Below, one piece after another: positions 53,346 to 61,682 of a stretch of DNA of 64,000 nucleotides. The DNA is taken from assembly GCA_027486555.1 (NCBI GenBank), contig JAIXOX010000013.1, forward strand, positions 44,330 to 108,329, read 5' to 3'. The stretch comes from Comamonadaceae bacterium. Lineage in GTDB: Bacteria; Pseudomonadota; Gammaproteobacteria; Burkholderiales; Burkholderiaceae_C. The position numbers and the translations under genes are program-made. Under the pieces are notes generated by a model. The model saw only the letters and a list, made by a program, of their open reading frames with translations, was not told the origin of the DNA and made no database searches. How positions within the stretch are numbered: the stretch's first letter is position 1; each line of letters opens with the position of its first letter.

Positions 53346-54320
53346 TCAGTCCATGCGCACATTGGCGTCCTTGACCAGCTTGGCCCAGGACGCGCTGTCT
53401 TCGGGGATGAAGGCCGCAAACGACTCGGGCGTGCCGCCAATGATTTCACCGCCTTGCGAAGCGATTTTTTCGGCCACATCGGGCAGCTTCAAAATCGCGG
53501 CAATCTCGGTGTTCAAGCGCCGGGTGATGTCGGCGGGCAACTTGGCGGGTCCCAGCACGGCAAACCACTGCAGCATCTCGGCATTGGGCACGCCGGCTTC
53601 GGCCAGGGTGGGCACATTGGGCATCAAGGGCGAGCGTTTTTCGCTGGTGATGGCCAGCACCCTCAGCTTGCCCGCCTGGTAATGCGGCAGCACATTGGGT
53701 GGGCTTTCAAAGTTCAGGTTCACTTGGCCCGACAACAAATCCACAATCGCCTGGCCGCTGCCCTTGTAAGGAATGTGGTTCATCTGCGTCTGGGTGGCCA
53801 GCATGAAGCGGGCTGCTGCCAGGTGTTGTGCGCTGCCGCTGCCCGAGGACGCAAAGCTCAGGCCCATGGGCTTTTGTTTGGCCAGTGCCACAAACGATTT
53901 CACATCGGTGGCGGGCACGCCAGGGTTGACCGTCAACAGCAAAGGCGTGGACGCCACACGGATGATGGGCGTGAAATCCTTCACCACGTCGTAGGGCAGC
54001 TTGGGGTAAAGCGCCGGGGCCACCGAGTTGGAGTTGCTGTGGCCCAGCAGCAGCGTGTAGCCGTCAGGCCGGGCCTTGGCCACGATGTCAGCGCCCACGG
54101 TGCCCGCAGCACCGGCCTTGTTGTCCACCACCACCGACTGCCCCAGCCGCTCTTGCAGCTTTTGGCCAATGGTGCGGGCCAGCACATCGGTGAAACCACC
54201 GGGCGCAAAACCCACCACAATGCGGATGGGTTTGTCAGGCCAGTTCTGTGCAAAAGCGCCGGTGCTCAGGCACAGCGCCAAGGCCACAGCGGTGCGGCGA
54301 GAAATTTTGATCAAGTTCAT
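53346..54320 (-). CDS. Bug/TctC-family substrate-binding receptor
   Basis: A 324-residue periplasmic receptor with a signal peptide ending GAFAQ, then WPDKPIRIVVGFAPGGFTDV, VVVDNKAGAAGTVGADIVAK, PDGYTLLLGHSN, IPYKGSGQAIVDLLSGQVNL and MPNVPTLAEAGVPNAEM. The ligand loop (APGGFTDVLART) differs from that of its neighbours, so it probably binds a different substrate. It lies 3 bases upstream of the RraA-like gene and probably delivers the substrate used by the operon. Confidence 0.92.
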   Translation of the reverse strand: MNLIKISRRTAVALALCLSTGAFAQNWPDKPIRIVVGFAPGGFTDVLARTIGQKLQERLGQSVVVDNKAGAAGTVGADIVAKARPDGYTLLLGHSNSNSVAPALYPKLPYDVVKDFTPIIRVASTPLLLTVNPGVPATDVKSFVALAKQKPMGLSFASSGSGSAQHLAAARFMLATQTQMNHIPYKGSGQAIVDLLSGQVNLNFESPPNVLPHYQAGKLRVLAITSEKRSPLMPNVPTLAEAGVPNAEMLQWFAVLGPAKLPADITRRLNTEIAAILKLPDVAEKIASQGGEIIGGTPESFAAFIPEDSASWAKLVKDANVRMD

Positions 54321-54343
54321 GGGTTTTCTCTTTGTTGTCGCGG

Positions 54344-55312
54344 TCAGTCAATCTGTGCGCCAGAAGCTTTGACCACCACGGCCCACTTGGCCAGGTCTTT
54401 TTTCAGCATGCCGGCAAACTCAGCAGGTTGGGTAATCAGCACATCAGCGCCTTGCGCATTGAAGCGCTCGATCACGTCCTTGTTTTTCAGCACTTCTTGC
54501 ACATCCTGGTTGATGCGGCGAATCACGGCAGCCGGGGTTTTGGCGGGGGCAAACAAACCAAACCAGGGCGACACATCAAACTCTTTGAAGCCCCCCTCGG
54601 CGATGGTGGGGATGTTCGGGAAGTTGCCCGAACGCGCGCCGCTGGTCACCGCCACCGGGCGCAAGGTGCCGCTCTTGATGGCCCCGGACACCGAAGGCAA
54701 GCTGGTGAACACCATATTGATCTGGCCGCCCATCAGGTCCTGCATGGCGGGCGCTGCGCCACGGTAGGGAATGTGTTCGAGCTTGGTGTTGGCGGCGGCA
54801 TTGAACATGACGCCCAGCAAATGGTTCACCGAACCGTTGCCTGCCGAGCCAAACGTCAAAGGCGAGCGCTGACCTTGGTCTACCAGGTCCTTGATGCTTT
54901 TGACGGGGGAGTCGGGGCGCACCACCAACACAAAGGGCAGGGTTGCCAGCGTGGCCACTGGCTCAAAGTCTTTTTCGGGATCGAAAGGCAGTTTCTTGTA
55001 CAAAGCCGCGTTGATGGCGTGTGAACCGGCATAGCTCATTAGCAAGGTGTGGCCATCGCCTGTGGCCTGCGCCACATGCTCCATGCCCACGTTGCCACCC
55101 GCGCCTGCGCGGTTTTCGATCACCACCGCCTGGCCCCATTTCTCGCTCAGTTTTTGGCCCACGATGCGGGCCAGCGCATCCGACGCACCGCCAGGGGTTT
55201 GCGGCACCACAATGCGCACCGGTTTGGACAAAAATTCTTGCGCCAGCACAGCGCTTTGGCCCATGCACAGACCCAAAGCCAAGGCCAGTAAATTCAATCG
55301 ACGGTTCAGCAT
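54344..55312 (-). CDS. Bug/TctC-family substrate-binding receptor
   Basis: A 322-residue receptor. The start is ATG 55312 (MLNRRLNLLALALGLCMGQS); the longer ORF in the track runs back through antisense DNA of the dioxygenase gene. It shows SKPVRIVVPQTPGGASDALA, VVIENRAGAGGNVGMEHVAQ, IPYRGAAPAMQDLMGGQINM and FPNIPTIAEGGFKEFDVSPW. It is the second receptor in the operon, 23 bases from the first, and is divergent from the dioxygenase gene. Confidence 0.92.
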   Translation of the reverse strand: MLNRRLNLLALALGLCMGQSAVLAQEFLSKPVRIVVPQTPGGASDALARIVGQKLSEKWGQAVVIENRAGAGGNVGMEHVAQATGDGHTLLMSYAGSHAINAALYKKLPFDPEKDFEPVATLATLPFVLVVRPDSPVKSIKDLVDQGQRSPLTFGSAGNGSVNHLLGVMFNAAANTKLEHIPYRGAAPAMQDLMGGQINMVFTSLPSVSGAIKSGTLRPVAVTSGARSGNFPNIPTIAEGGFKEFDVSPWFGLFAPAKTPAAVIRRINQDVQEVLKNKDVIERFNAQGADVLITQPAEFAGMLKKDLAKWAVVVKASGAQID

Positions 55313-55423
55313 GTCTGCTCCAGAAAATGATCTGACAAGAATGACACGAAGCCCCTCCCGCGCTTGTCTCGCGGCGGACAAAATCGATGGGGGTTTACCC
55401 AAGGCCCGTGACACAATCAAAAA

Positions 55424-56248
55424 ATGATCATTCGCCAAATTGCAGGTGCCATGGGCGCCGAGCTGCACGGGGTCGATTTGACCCAGCCCCTGTCTGCCGA
55501 TCTGCAACATGGCATCCGCGACGCCTTGCTGCAGCACCAGGTCATTTTTTTCCGCGACCAGGACCTCGCGCCCGATCAATTCATGCGCTTTGCCCACACC
55601 TTGGGTCAGCCGGTCGAATACCCTTTTGTCAAAGGCCTTGACGGCTTTCCCTGCGTCATCGAAGTCAAAAAGCTCGAACACGAAAAAGTGAACTTTGGTG
55701 GCATTTGGCATTCGGACACCACCTACCTGGAGCAGCCGCCCATGGGCTCGATGCTGCTGGCCAAAGAGGTGCCGCCTTATGGGGGTGACACCTTGTTTGC
55801 CAACCAGTACACGGCCTGGGACACGCTGTCTGACACCATGAAATCGTTGCTTGATGGCCTGGTGGGCATCAGCAGTTCGGCCAAAGCCGATGTGTCCAAA
55901 ACCCGCGAAGACCGCATCAAAAGTGATGGCAAAGACAACGCCCCACAAGCGTATTTGGCCCACCACCCACTGGTGCGCACCCACCCCGAAACCGGGCGCA
56001 AAGCCCTTTATGTGAATGTGGCCCACACTTCGGGCATCGTCGGCATGACCGAGGCCGAAAGCACGCCTATCCTGAACTTTCTGTTTCAGCACCAAGTCAA
56101 GCCCGAGTTCACCTGCCGCTTTGTGTGGCAGCCCCACTCGCTGGCCGTGTGGGACAACCGTTGCACCCAGCACAACCCCGTCAACGATTACCACGGTTTT
56201 CGCCGGGTGATGCACCGCATCACCTTGGCTGGTGACACACCCGTTTGA
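55424..56248 (+). CDS. TauD/TfdA-family Fe(II)/2-oxoglutarate dioxygenase
   Basis: A 274-residue enzyme. Iron ligands are H96 and D98 in IWHSDTTY and the distal His at about 264 in VMHRITL; the 2-oxoglutarate Arg follows in the C-terminal region. VKGLDGFPCVIEVKK and NQYTAWDTLSDTMKSLLDGL are typical of the taurine/2,4-D dioxygenase family. It hydroxylates an unknown substrate, possibly the acid that the neighbouring receptors bind. Divergent from the receptor operon with a 111-base spacer. Confidence 0.92.
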   Translation: MIIRQIAGAMGAELHGVDLTQPLSADLQHGIRDALLQHQVIFFRDQDLAPDQFMRFAHTLGQPVEYPFVKGLDGFPCVIEVKKLEHEKVNFGGIWHSDTTYLEQPPMGSMLLAKEVPPYGGDTLFANQYTAWDTLSDTMKSLLDGLVGISSSAKADVSKTREDRIKSDGKDNAPQAYLAHHPLVRTHPETGRKALYVNVAHTSGIVGMTEAESTPILNFLFQHQVKPEFTCRFVWQPHSLAVWDNRCTQHNPVNDYHGFRRVMHRITLAGDTPV

Positions 56249-56300
56249 TAATGTTCGCCACGGCCATGCAGGCTACTTTTTTGATCGACAGGGAGCGTGT

Positions 56301-56879
56301 GTGAAATTCAAGATGTCCGAGAAATCGCTGTTCGCGGTGCTGCTGCGCTCGCCATGGTGGATCAGTTTTGTGTTGGTGGCTGTGATCGCCTTGGTGGCCG
56401 GGGCCTTGTTGCCCCCGCAGTACGCGGGTGTGGGCATGTTGGGGGGATTTCCCTTCTTTGTGATCGGTTGCATGGCCCTTTGGCGTCAGCGCAATTTGCC
56501 CAGCGCAGCCAAGACCGAACAGGTTTTGCAAACCCTGGCGACCATGAATTGGCGCGACTTTTCTGCCCTGCTGGAGACTGCATTCACCCGACAGGGCTAC
56601 AGCGTGATGCTGCTGAAAGGCAACGCCGACATGCAGCTCGAAAAAAAGGGCGTGCTCACCGTGGTCAGCGCCAAACGTTGGAAGGCCGCAGCCTTGGGCA
56701 TTGAGCCCTTGCGCGAACTGGTGGCTGAGCGCGACCGCCTGCAAGCGCCCAACAGCGTGTGCATCACCCTCGGGCAAGTCAGTGCCAAAGCCAGTGACTT
56801 TGCAGCGCAAAACCGCATCACGCTCATCTCGGATGCCGATTTGGTGGTCTTGACCGCAGGCGCCTTCAAAACCTTGTGA
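56301..56879 (+). CDS. Membrane-anchored Mrr-like restriction-endonuclease-fold protein
   Basis: About 192 residues, GTG start (GGAG 5 bases upstream). Two membrane helices come first (WWISFVLVAVIALVAGALL and VGMLGGFPFFVIGCMALW). A domain similar to Mrr_cat follows: WRDFSALLETAFTRQGYSVM, then NADMQLEKKGVLTVVSAKRW. The D-xx-L ... AKRW spacing matches the D-(Q/A)-x-K nuclease core, with Ala in place of the usual Gln. No partner restriction genes are nearby. Many such small membrane proteins exist in betaproteobacteria; their role is unproven. Confidence 0.7.
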   Translation: MKFKMSEKSLFAVLLRSPWWISFVLVAVIALVAGALLPPQYAGVGMLGGFPFFVIGCMALWRQRNLPSAAKTEQVLQTLATMNWRDFSALLETAFTRQGYSVMLLKGNADMQLEKKGVLTVVSAKRWKAAALGIEPLRELVAERDRLQAPNSVCITLGQVSAKASDFAAQNRITLISDADLVVLTAGAFKTL

Positions 56880-56883
56880 AGCC

Positions 56884-57303
56884 ATGACCGCTGAACATCC
56901 AATCTTCGATGCCCGAGCCCTCAAGGCTTTGGGCGAAGCTTCAGCCCCCAGGGCCTGCACCTGCGCTGTGGGGGCCTGCACCGGATGGGAAAGCGTCACC
57001 GAAGACCGCTGGCCTGCAGCGCAAATGAACCGCCTGGGCACTTTGCGTGCAGCGCCTGCCGACCCCTATGCGGGGGCAGACGCGGAGCCCACCTTTGAAG
57101 AATTTCACCCAAATGGCACGCGCTACGAGTCTCCCAACGCACCGATTGCGCCACGGTTTTTTCCGTACAACCGCTGCGACGTGCTGGCCTGCAGCCAATG
57201 CCAACAGGTGTTGCTCAGGTACACCGAATTTGGCGGCTACTACGTGGACCACCGCGTGCGTGCGCTGCAGCCCCAACTGGTGGTCGAGACCCCCAAGTTG
57301 TAG
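56884..57303 (+). CDS. Hypothetical protein with paired cysteine motifs
   Basis: 139 residues. The sequence carries RACTCAVGACTGW and, 75 residues later, NRCDVLACSQCQQVLLRYTE, so six cysteines could form one or two zinc sites. The middle region PYAGADAEPTFEEFHPNGTR and APRFFPYNRCDV is rich in aromatics. No signal peptide or enzyme motif was seen. It starts 4 bases after the Mrr-like gene and is convergent with a Bug receptor. Function not recognised. Confidence 0.65.
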   Translation: MTAEHPIFDARALKALGEASAPRACTCAVGACTGWESVTEDRWPAAQMNRLGTLRAAPADPYAGADAEPTFEEFHPNGTRYESPNAPIAPRFFPYNRCDVLACSQCQQVLLRYTEFGGYYVDHRVRALQPQLVVETPKL

Positions 57304-57313
57304 GCCGGGCAAT

Positions 57314-58282
57314 TCAATCGGCCTTGATGCCGTTGTCGCGCACCACCTTGGCCCAGGTGTCGATCTGCCCGTCGATGAAAGTTTTGGCTTTTTCAACGCT
57401 GCCGCCTGAAATTTCAATGCCTTGCGCCACCAGGCGTTTGGACACATCGGGGTTGGCCAAGGCCTTGTTGAGCTCTTCGTTCATGCGCTTGACAATCTCG
57501 GGCGGTGTTTTGGCCGAGGCCAACACAGCCCACCAAGCCGGTGCCTCAAAGCCGGCAAAGCCCGCCTCGGCAATGGTGGGCACATCCGGAAAATCAGCCA
57601 CCCGCTTGGCCGAAGTGACAGCCAGCGGCCGCAAGCGCTTGCTGTCGATGTGCGGCTTGTTCAGGAAAACCGTGCTCATGGTCAGGGGAATGTGCCCGGC
57701 AATGGCATCGTTCATCAAGGGGCCGCCGCCTTTGAACGGCACATGGTTGAACTCCATGCCCCCGTTTTTGGCCATCAAAGCCATGGCCAGGTGGCCCAGG
57801 CTGCCGTTGCCAATGGTGCCAAACGAAACGTTCTTTTTGGCCTTGGCGGCGGCCACCACATCGGCAAATGTTTTGTATTCGGTGCCCACATGGGTCGACA
57901 GCATCATGGCCGAAGTGCCCACCAGCACCAGCGGCACCAAGTCTTTTTTGCTGTCATAGGGCATGCTGGCCATCAAGCTCTGGTTGACGCCGTGCGTGTC
58001 AAACACCACAGCAAAGGTGTAGCCATCGGCCGGTGCACTGAGCACGCTGGCCGTGCCAATCACGCCCGAGGCACCGCCCTTGTTTTCCACCACCACGCTT
58101 TGGCCCAACTGCTGGGAAAGCGGACCCGACAAAATGCGCGCCACCTGGTCCACCGAGCCACCCGGTGGAAACACCGCCACCAGTTTGATGGGCTGCTTGC
58201 CAGGCCAAGCCTGTGCCCACGATGCCAGTGGCAAGCAAGCCAACAGGGCCGCGCAGGCCCAACGTGAGATCTTTGTTTTCAT
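57314..58282 (-). CDS. Bug/TctC-family substrate-binding receptor
   Basis: A 322-residue periplasmic receptor starting MKTKISRWACAALLACLPLA (signal peptide ending SWAQA). Hallmarks are QPIKLVAVFPPGGSVDQVAR, VVVENKGGASGVIGTASVLS, PADGYTFAVVF, VPFKGGGPLMNDAIAGHIPL and FPDVPTIAEAGFAGFEAPAW. ATG 58282 has GAAGGTG upstream. It is the fourth receptor in the window. Upstream lie REP-like repeats and the cyclase-family gene, on the same strand. Confidence 0.92.
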   Translation of the reverse strand: MKTKISRWACAALLACLPLASWAQAWPGKQPIKLVAVFPPGGSVDQVARILSGPLSQQLGQSVVVENKGGASGVIGTASVLSAPADGYTFAVVFDTHGVNQSLMASMPYDSKKDLVPLVLVGTSAMMLSTHVGTEYKTFADVVAAAKAKKNVSFGTIGNGSLGHLAMALMAKNGGMEFNHVPFKGGGPLMNDAIAGHIPLTMSTVFLNKPHIDSKRLRPLAVTSAKRVADFPDVPTIAEAGFAGFEAPAWWAVLASAKTPPEIVKRMNEELNKALANPDVSKRLVAQGIEISGGSVEKAKTFIDGQIDTWAKVVRDNGIKAD

Positions 58283-58430
58283 GAGCAACACCTTCAAAAA
58301 TTCAACAACAAACAGTATCGGCGCTGAAGCTGTTTTGGCCTTGAGCGTATTCCCTTATGGATCCTGCTCTGCGAGAGTTTGACGTGAAAGGTTTGTTTTG
58401 GGTTGAGCGATCAGTCATGCCCTCGCTTTG

Positions 58431-58602
58431 TGGTGGCCCCGCCCTCGGGGCGATTGTGTGTGGTCTGCGAGGGTTTTCGCGACGGGGGCGTCGCTCCTAC
58501 AGGGGGGATGTCCTGTCTTTGTGGGAGCCCCGCCCCCGGGGCGATTGTGGGTGGTCTGCGGGGGGTTTCGCGACGGGGGCGTCGCTCCTACAGGGGGGGC
58601 TC
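58431..58602. repeat. REP/BIME-like repeat cluster, copies 4-5
   Basis: Two full units, 58431-58505 and 58521-58599, of the same family as 7175-7400. Each has an arm of the type CCCCGCCC(T/C)CGGGGCGAT, a spacer with GTGGTCTGCG, and an inverted arm CGCGACGGGGGCGTCGCTCC followed by TAC. The 339-base gap between the Bug receptor and the cyclase gene consists mainly of these repeats; the rest holds no gene that I can support. Confidence 0.82.
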
Positions 58603-58621
58603 ACAGACTTGGCTTGGGCGT

Positions 58622-59683
58622 TTAAACCGTGGCAATCGGGGTGGCGGGTGAGCCGATGGCACCCGGCAGCCGCAGGGGCGGCGCTGTCAATAAAAAGCGC
58701 GAACGGCCAGCCTGGCGCAAGTGTTCTGCCAAGGGTGTCAGGTGCCAAATTTCACCCAAATGAACCCCCAGCTTGAACAAACAATGCTCGTGCAAAGGCA
58801 AAGAAGCGCAGCTGCCCGCCTGGGGTGTCGAGGGCAAGCCTTCGACCGCGTAGTTGTCCGCAATCAATGCCACCAAACCCGAATCGGTGATCCATTGCAA
58901 CAACTTCTCGTCGCGTCCCTCCAGCACCGCGCACGAATGCTCCACGGCGTGCGGGTCGGGGTTCTTGTTCATCTCGAGCAGCATCTGCGCAAAGCCCGTG
59001 TGCAGGCACACCATGTCGCCGTGCTCCACCACCACCTGGTCTTTGCGCATGATGTCCATCAACATGTCGTAACCCACACACACCCGCTCGCGCCCCAAGT
59101 GGGCGTGCAGGTCAATCATCACGGCACGCCCCTGCACACAGCGCTCGGACATTTTTTCGATGCCCAGCGCCTTGGCCTGTGAGGTCGATTCGCGGGCAAT
59201 GTCGGGAAAGCCAAAAATACCCGCCCCTTCGGCGCTGCGCGGTCCCACCACATCGGTGCCCGCCCGAAACCCGTTGTAATAAACCGGCTCGGGCACACCA
59301 TCGCCATTGGCGTCAAACATCGAACCCACATGGGCCAAACCATCCCACTGGGTGCTGTATTGCAAATGCATGATCACCAAATCATCACAAATCACATCGG
59401 TGCAATCGGGGCTGTTGCACCACAGCTGGTAGTTCATGTTCGGCTGGCCCTCGCGCAAAGTAGGGCGCAAGACGGGAGGCTGGCGGCGTGGGTTCAGCAC
59501 ATTGCCCCCCGGAAAATCCAGCGGCAGGCTCAGGTTGAAACTTTGACCCGTGCGCACCTCGGCCATGCCCTGCAGCACCTTTTCAGGCGTCAGCCAATTC
59601 ATGCGACCGCATTGGTCATCGGGGCCAAAGTCGCCCCAATTGGAGCCGGGTGGGCGTTGTTTCCAGCGAGGTGAAGTGGACAT
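58622..59683 (-). CDS. Cyclase-family metal-dependent hydrolase (kynurenine formamidase-like fold)
   Basis: 353 residues from ATG 59683 (AAGGAG upstream). The metal-binding segment is MHLQYSTQWDGLAHVGSMFD, the variant of the HxGTHxDxxxH cyclase motif seen in longer members of the family; GRAVMIDLHAHLGRERV, VCLHTGFAQMLLEMNK and DNYAVEGLPS follow. Family members hydrolyse amides or cyclic compounds (kynurenine formamidase, isatin hydrolase). The substrate is unknown. It is a possible partner of the adjacent Bug receptor. Confidence 0.85.
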   Translation of the reverse strand: MSTSPRWKQRPPGSNWGDFGPDDQCGRMNWLTPEKVLQGMAEVRTGQSFNLSLPLDFPGGNVLNPRRQPPVLRPTLREGQPNMNYQLWCNSPDCTDVICDDLVIMHLQYSTQWDGLAHVGSMFDANGDGVPEPVYYNGFRAGTDVVGPRSAEGAGIFGFPDIARESTSQAKALGIEKMSERCVQGRAVMIDLHAHLGRERVCVGYDMLMDIMRKDQVVVEHGDMVCLHTGFAQMLLEMNKNPDPHAVEHSCAVLEGRDEKLLQWITDSGLVALIADNYAVEGLPSTPQAGSCASLPLHEHCLFKLGVHLGEIWHLTPLAEHLRQAGRSRFLLTAPPLRLPGAIGSPATPIATV

Positions 59684-59749
59684 GGCGGTCTCCTTGAAAT
59701 GGGGTTGAGTTTCCATCATCGCAAAATCCAGCACCAACCGTTGTCCGGC

Positions 59750-61123
59750 TCATGACCCGGCAGTGCTTGAGGCAAGCGGTCCAAAACCGTCGCCGACCTG
59801 GCCCTGCCGACCGACCTCTTTCCACTGTTTGCCATCCATCACCCAATAACTGTGCAGGCGTTTAGGCGCTCGACCTGTGGCCTGCAGTTCGTGACTCAAT
59901 ACCGCCACATTGTGTTGCTTGTCCGTCCACTCAAAGGCCGACACCAGTTGCCAGTCGCCGGGTGTTTTGCGAATGTGTTTGGGTTTGGGCCAGGCTTTGC
60001 TGCGGGCATTCAGGTACGGGGCATTGGCCGCATCGTGCCAGCTCAGTTGCTCGGCAATGATGACGGGGGTGTCCGCCTTGAGCCCCAGCTTGACGAGGCG
60101 CGTCATGTCGTCGTTGGCTAGCACCACGCAGCCGTCGGTGGAGGTGGGCGCACGCGCATATTGCTCACTGGGCGAACCATGCAGCCAAATGCCCGAGCCG
60201 GTTCTTCTTTGCTCTTTGTCGAGGGGGCTGGGGTAGTCCAAGGTCAAGGCCCCCGAGCCATACAGGTCGGGCAGCATCGGATCGGTCAAGTGTTTTTGAA
60301 CAAAGTACACCCCTGCAGGCGTTTTGCCATCGCCCTCGCGCCATTTGCCCATGCCATTGTTGCCAATGGACACATAGGCATCAAAGACCACATTGAAGGA
60401 CCTTTTTCCCGCCTCATCCCAATGGTTGGCCAACACATAAAGGCGCGATTTTTGGGCATCCACCACCACCACCTGTGCCACGTTGGGAGACAAAAAACGC
60501 ACAGGTTCGGGGTATTTGCCTGCAAAAAATGCCTTGTCCTGGTGTTGTGTGCGCTGCAATGCCTCGGCTTTGAGTTGGCTCAGACGGCGGCGCACGTCCG
60601 GGTGCTGCAACAAAGACGCGCGTTCTGGGATGCCGCCAGCAAGGCCAGCCATCAAGTCCGCATACAGCAGCTGGCCGAGTTGAAAGTTCGGGAACCGTTC
60701 CACCATGCTTTGCGCCACCTGCAAGGCTTGCACATGCTCACCCGCATTCAACAGTTGGTAAGTTTGCAAAAACAGTGTTTCGCCGTTTTCGCTGGGTTTT
60801 TCGCGGGCTGGCTTGCTCGGGATTTTGACGCCTGCGTTGGTCTTCGACCTCGGGCTCACACTGAGCGGCTTGTCCATGACCGGGCTGTTGGGTTCGTACA
60901 CCGTGTGCCACGGGACGCTGGGCGCAGTGGGGCCATGGCTTGTCGGCTGAGAAGCCACTTCATTGTTGGATTTGGCAAGCGCATCCACGCTGATCATGCG
61001 AAAAAAAACCCACAGCACAAGCAAGGTCAGCAGCACCATCCACAAGACCCGCAAGCCCGTCTTGCCCCATGTCCGTCTTAAAAAAGTCCAATGAACCTGT
61101 TGCCACATGGCCATGTCACTCAT
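59750..61123 (-). CDS. YkuD-family L,D-transpeptidase, membrane-anchored
   Basis: 457 residues. The start at 61123 overlaps the upstream stop as ATGA. The layout is a membrane anchor (22-43, VLWMVLLTLLVLWVFFRMIS), a Pro-rich linker, a helical region (115-200, possible TPR), then the catalytic domain (215-355) with LHGSPSEQ (H315) and STDGCVVLAND (catalytic C332). The C-terminal 90 residues (DWQLVSAFEWTDKQHNVAVL; HSYWVMDGKQWKEVGRQG) look like the last strands of an NTF2-like fold. It cross-links or trims peptidoglycan; the helical and NTF2-like parts recall Csd6/Pgp2-type L,D-carboxypeptidases. Confidence 0.87.
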   Translation of the reverse strand: MSDMAMWQQVHWTFLRRTWGKTGLRVLWMVLLTLLVLWVFFRMISVDALAKSNNEVASQPTSHGPTAPSVPWHTVYEPNSPVMDKPLSVSPRSKTNAGVKIPSKPAREKPSENGETLFLQTYQLLNAGEHVQALQVAQSMVERFPNFQLGQLLYADLMAGLAGGIPERASLLQHPDVRRRLSQLKAEALQRTQHQDKAFFAGKYPEPVRFLSPNVAQVVVVDAQKSRLYVLANHWDEAGKRSFNVVFDAYVSIGNNGMGKWREGDGKTPAGVYFVQKHLTDPMLPDLYGSGALTLDYPSPLDKEQRRTGSGIWLHGSPSEQYARAPTSTDGCVVLANDDMTRLVKLGLKADTPVIIAEQLSWHDAANAPYLNARSKAWPKPKHIRKTPGDWQLVSAFEWTDKQHNVAVLSHELQATGRAPKRLHSYWVMDGKQWKEVGRQGQVGDGFGPLASSTAGS

Positions 61124-61680
61124 TCCGTGGTTTCGCTTTGAATCAACCATTGACCCCCACGTTTTTGCCACACCATGGTTTTTTGGTCGTGTCTGCGCAA
61201 GCGCTCGTCCTGATAAACCTGTGTGAACTTGACGGTGGCCCATGTGCCGTTGATCTGCAGCCTGAGTTTTTCAAACGAAATATCGATGCGCTGCTTGCTC
61301 GAAATTCGCTCACCGCGCAACCTGGCCCAAGTCTTTTTGCTCAGACCTCTGGGCGGCACAAAATCTGGACTGTAAAAACCGAGATAGGCCGCCACATCCT
61401 TGGCACTCCAAGTCTCAATCCAGCTGCTCAAGGCTGAATGCAGCGCACGCTCGTCATTGACTGGCGTGACATTGGCATTGGGCATGTCGACTGTTGACGT
61501 GCTGGGCGTAACCTGGACGTTTTCGCTCAGCTCAATGGGCGGCAACCAAGCGCTTGGCGTGGGGTTTTCGGGACCTTTTGGATCAGACCAAAACGTCAGC
61601 ATCAGCCACAAAGGCATGCCCAGGAAGACCAGCCGACGAGGCCACAGGGTGCTTGCTCTGAAAAGAGGTCTCAAACGCAT
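61120..61680 (-). CDS. NTF2-like (Cds6-type) envelope protein
   Basis: 186 residues with an N-terminal anchor or signal (LWPRRLVFLGMPLWLMLTFW), a linker, and a C-terminal NTF2-like domain: LSSWIETWSAKDVAAYLGFY, SPDFVPPRGLSKKTWARLRG, QINGTWATVKFTQVYQDERL and MVWQKRGGQWLIQSE. This is the pattern of the domain appended to L,D-transpeptidases such as Csd6. The ATG at 61680 or the GTG at 61686 could be the start. It overlaps the L,D-transpeptidase start and follows the TPR gene directly, so the three are co-translated. Confidence 0.8.
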   Translation of the reverse strand: MRLRPLFRASTLWPRRLVFLGMPLWLMLTFWSDPKGPENPTPSAWLPPIELSENVQVTPSTSTVDMPNANVTPVNDERALHSALSSWIETWSAKDVAAYLGFYSPDFVPPRGLSKKTWARLRGERISSKQRIDISFEKLRLQINGTWATVKFTQVYQDERLRRHDQKTMVWQKRGGQWLIQSETTE

Positions 61681-61682
61681 GC

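Noticed and set aside
54344-56215. 623-aa version of the second Bug receptor
   Set aside because: The extra 300 residues upstream are antisense to the TauD-type dioxygenase. The signal peptide at ATG 55312 fixes the real start.
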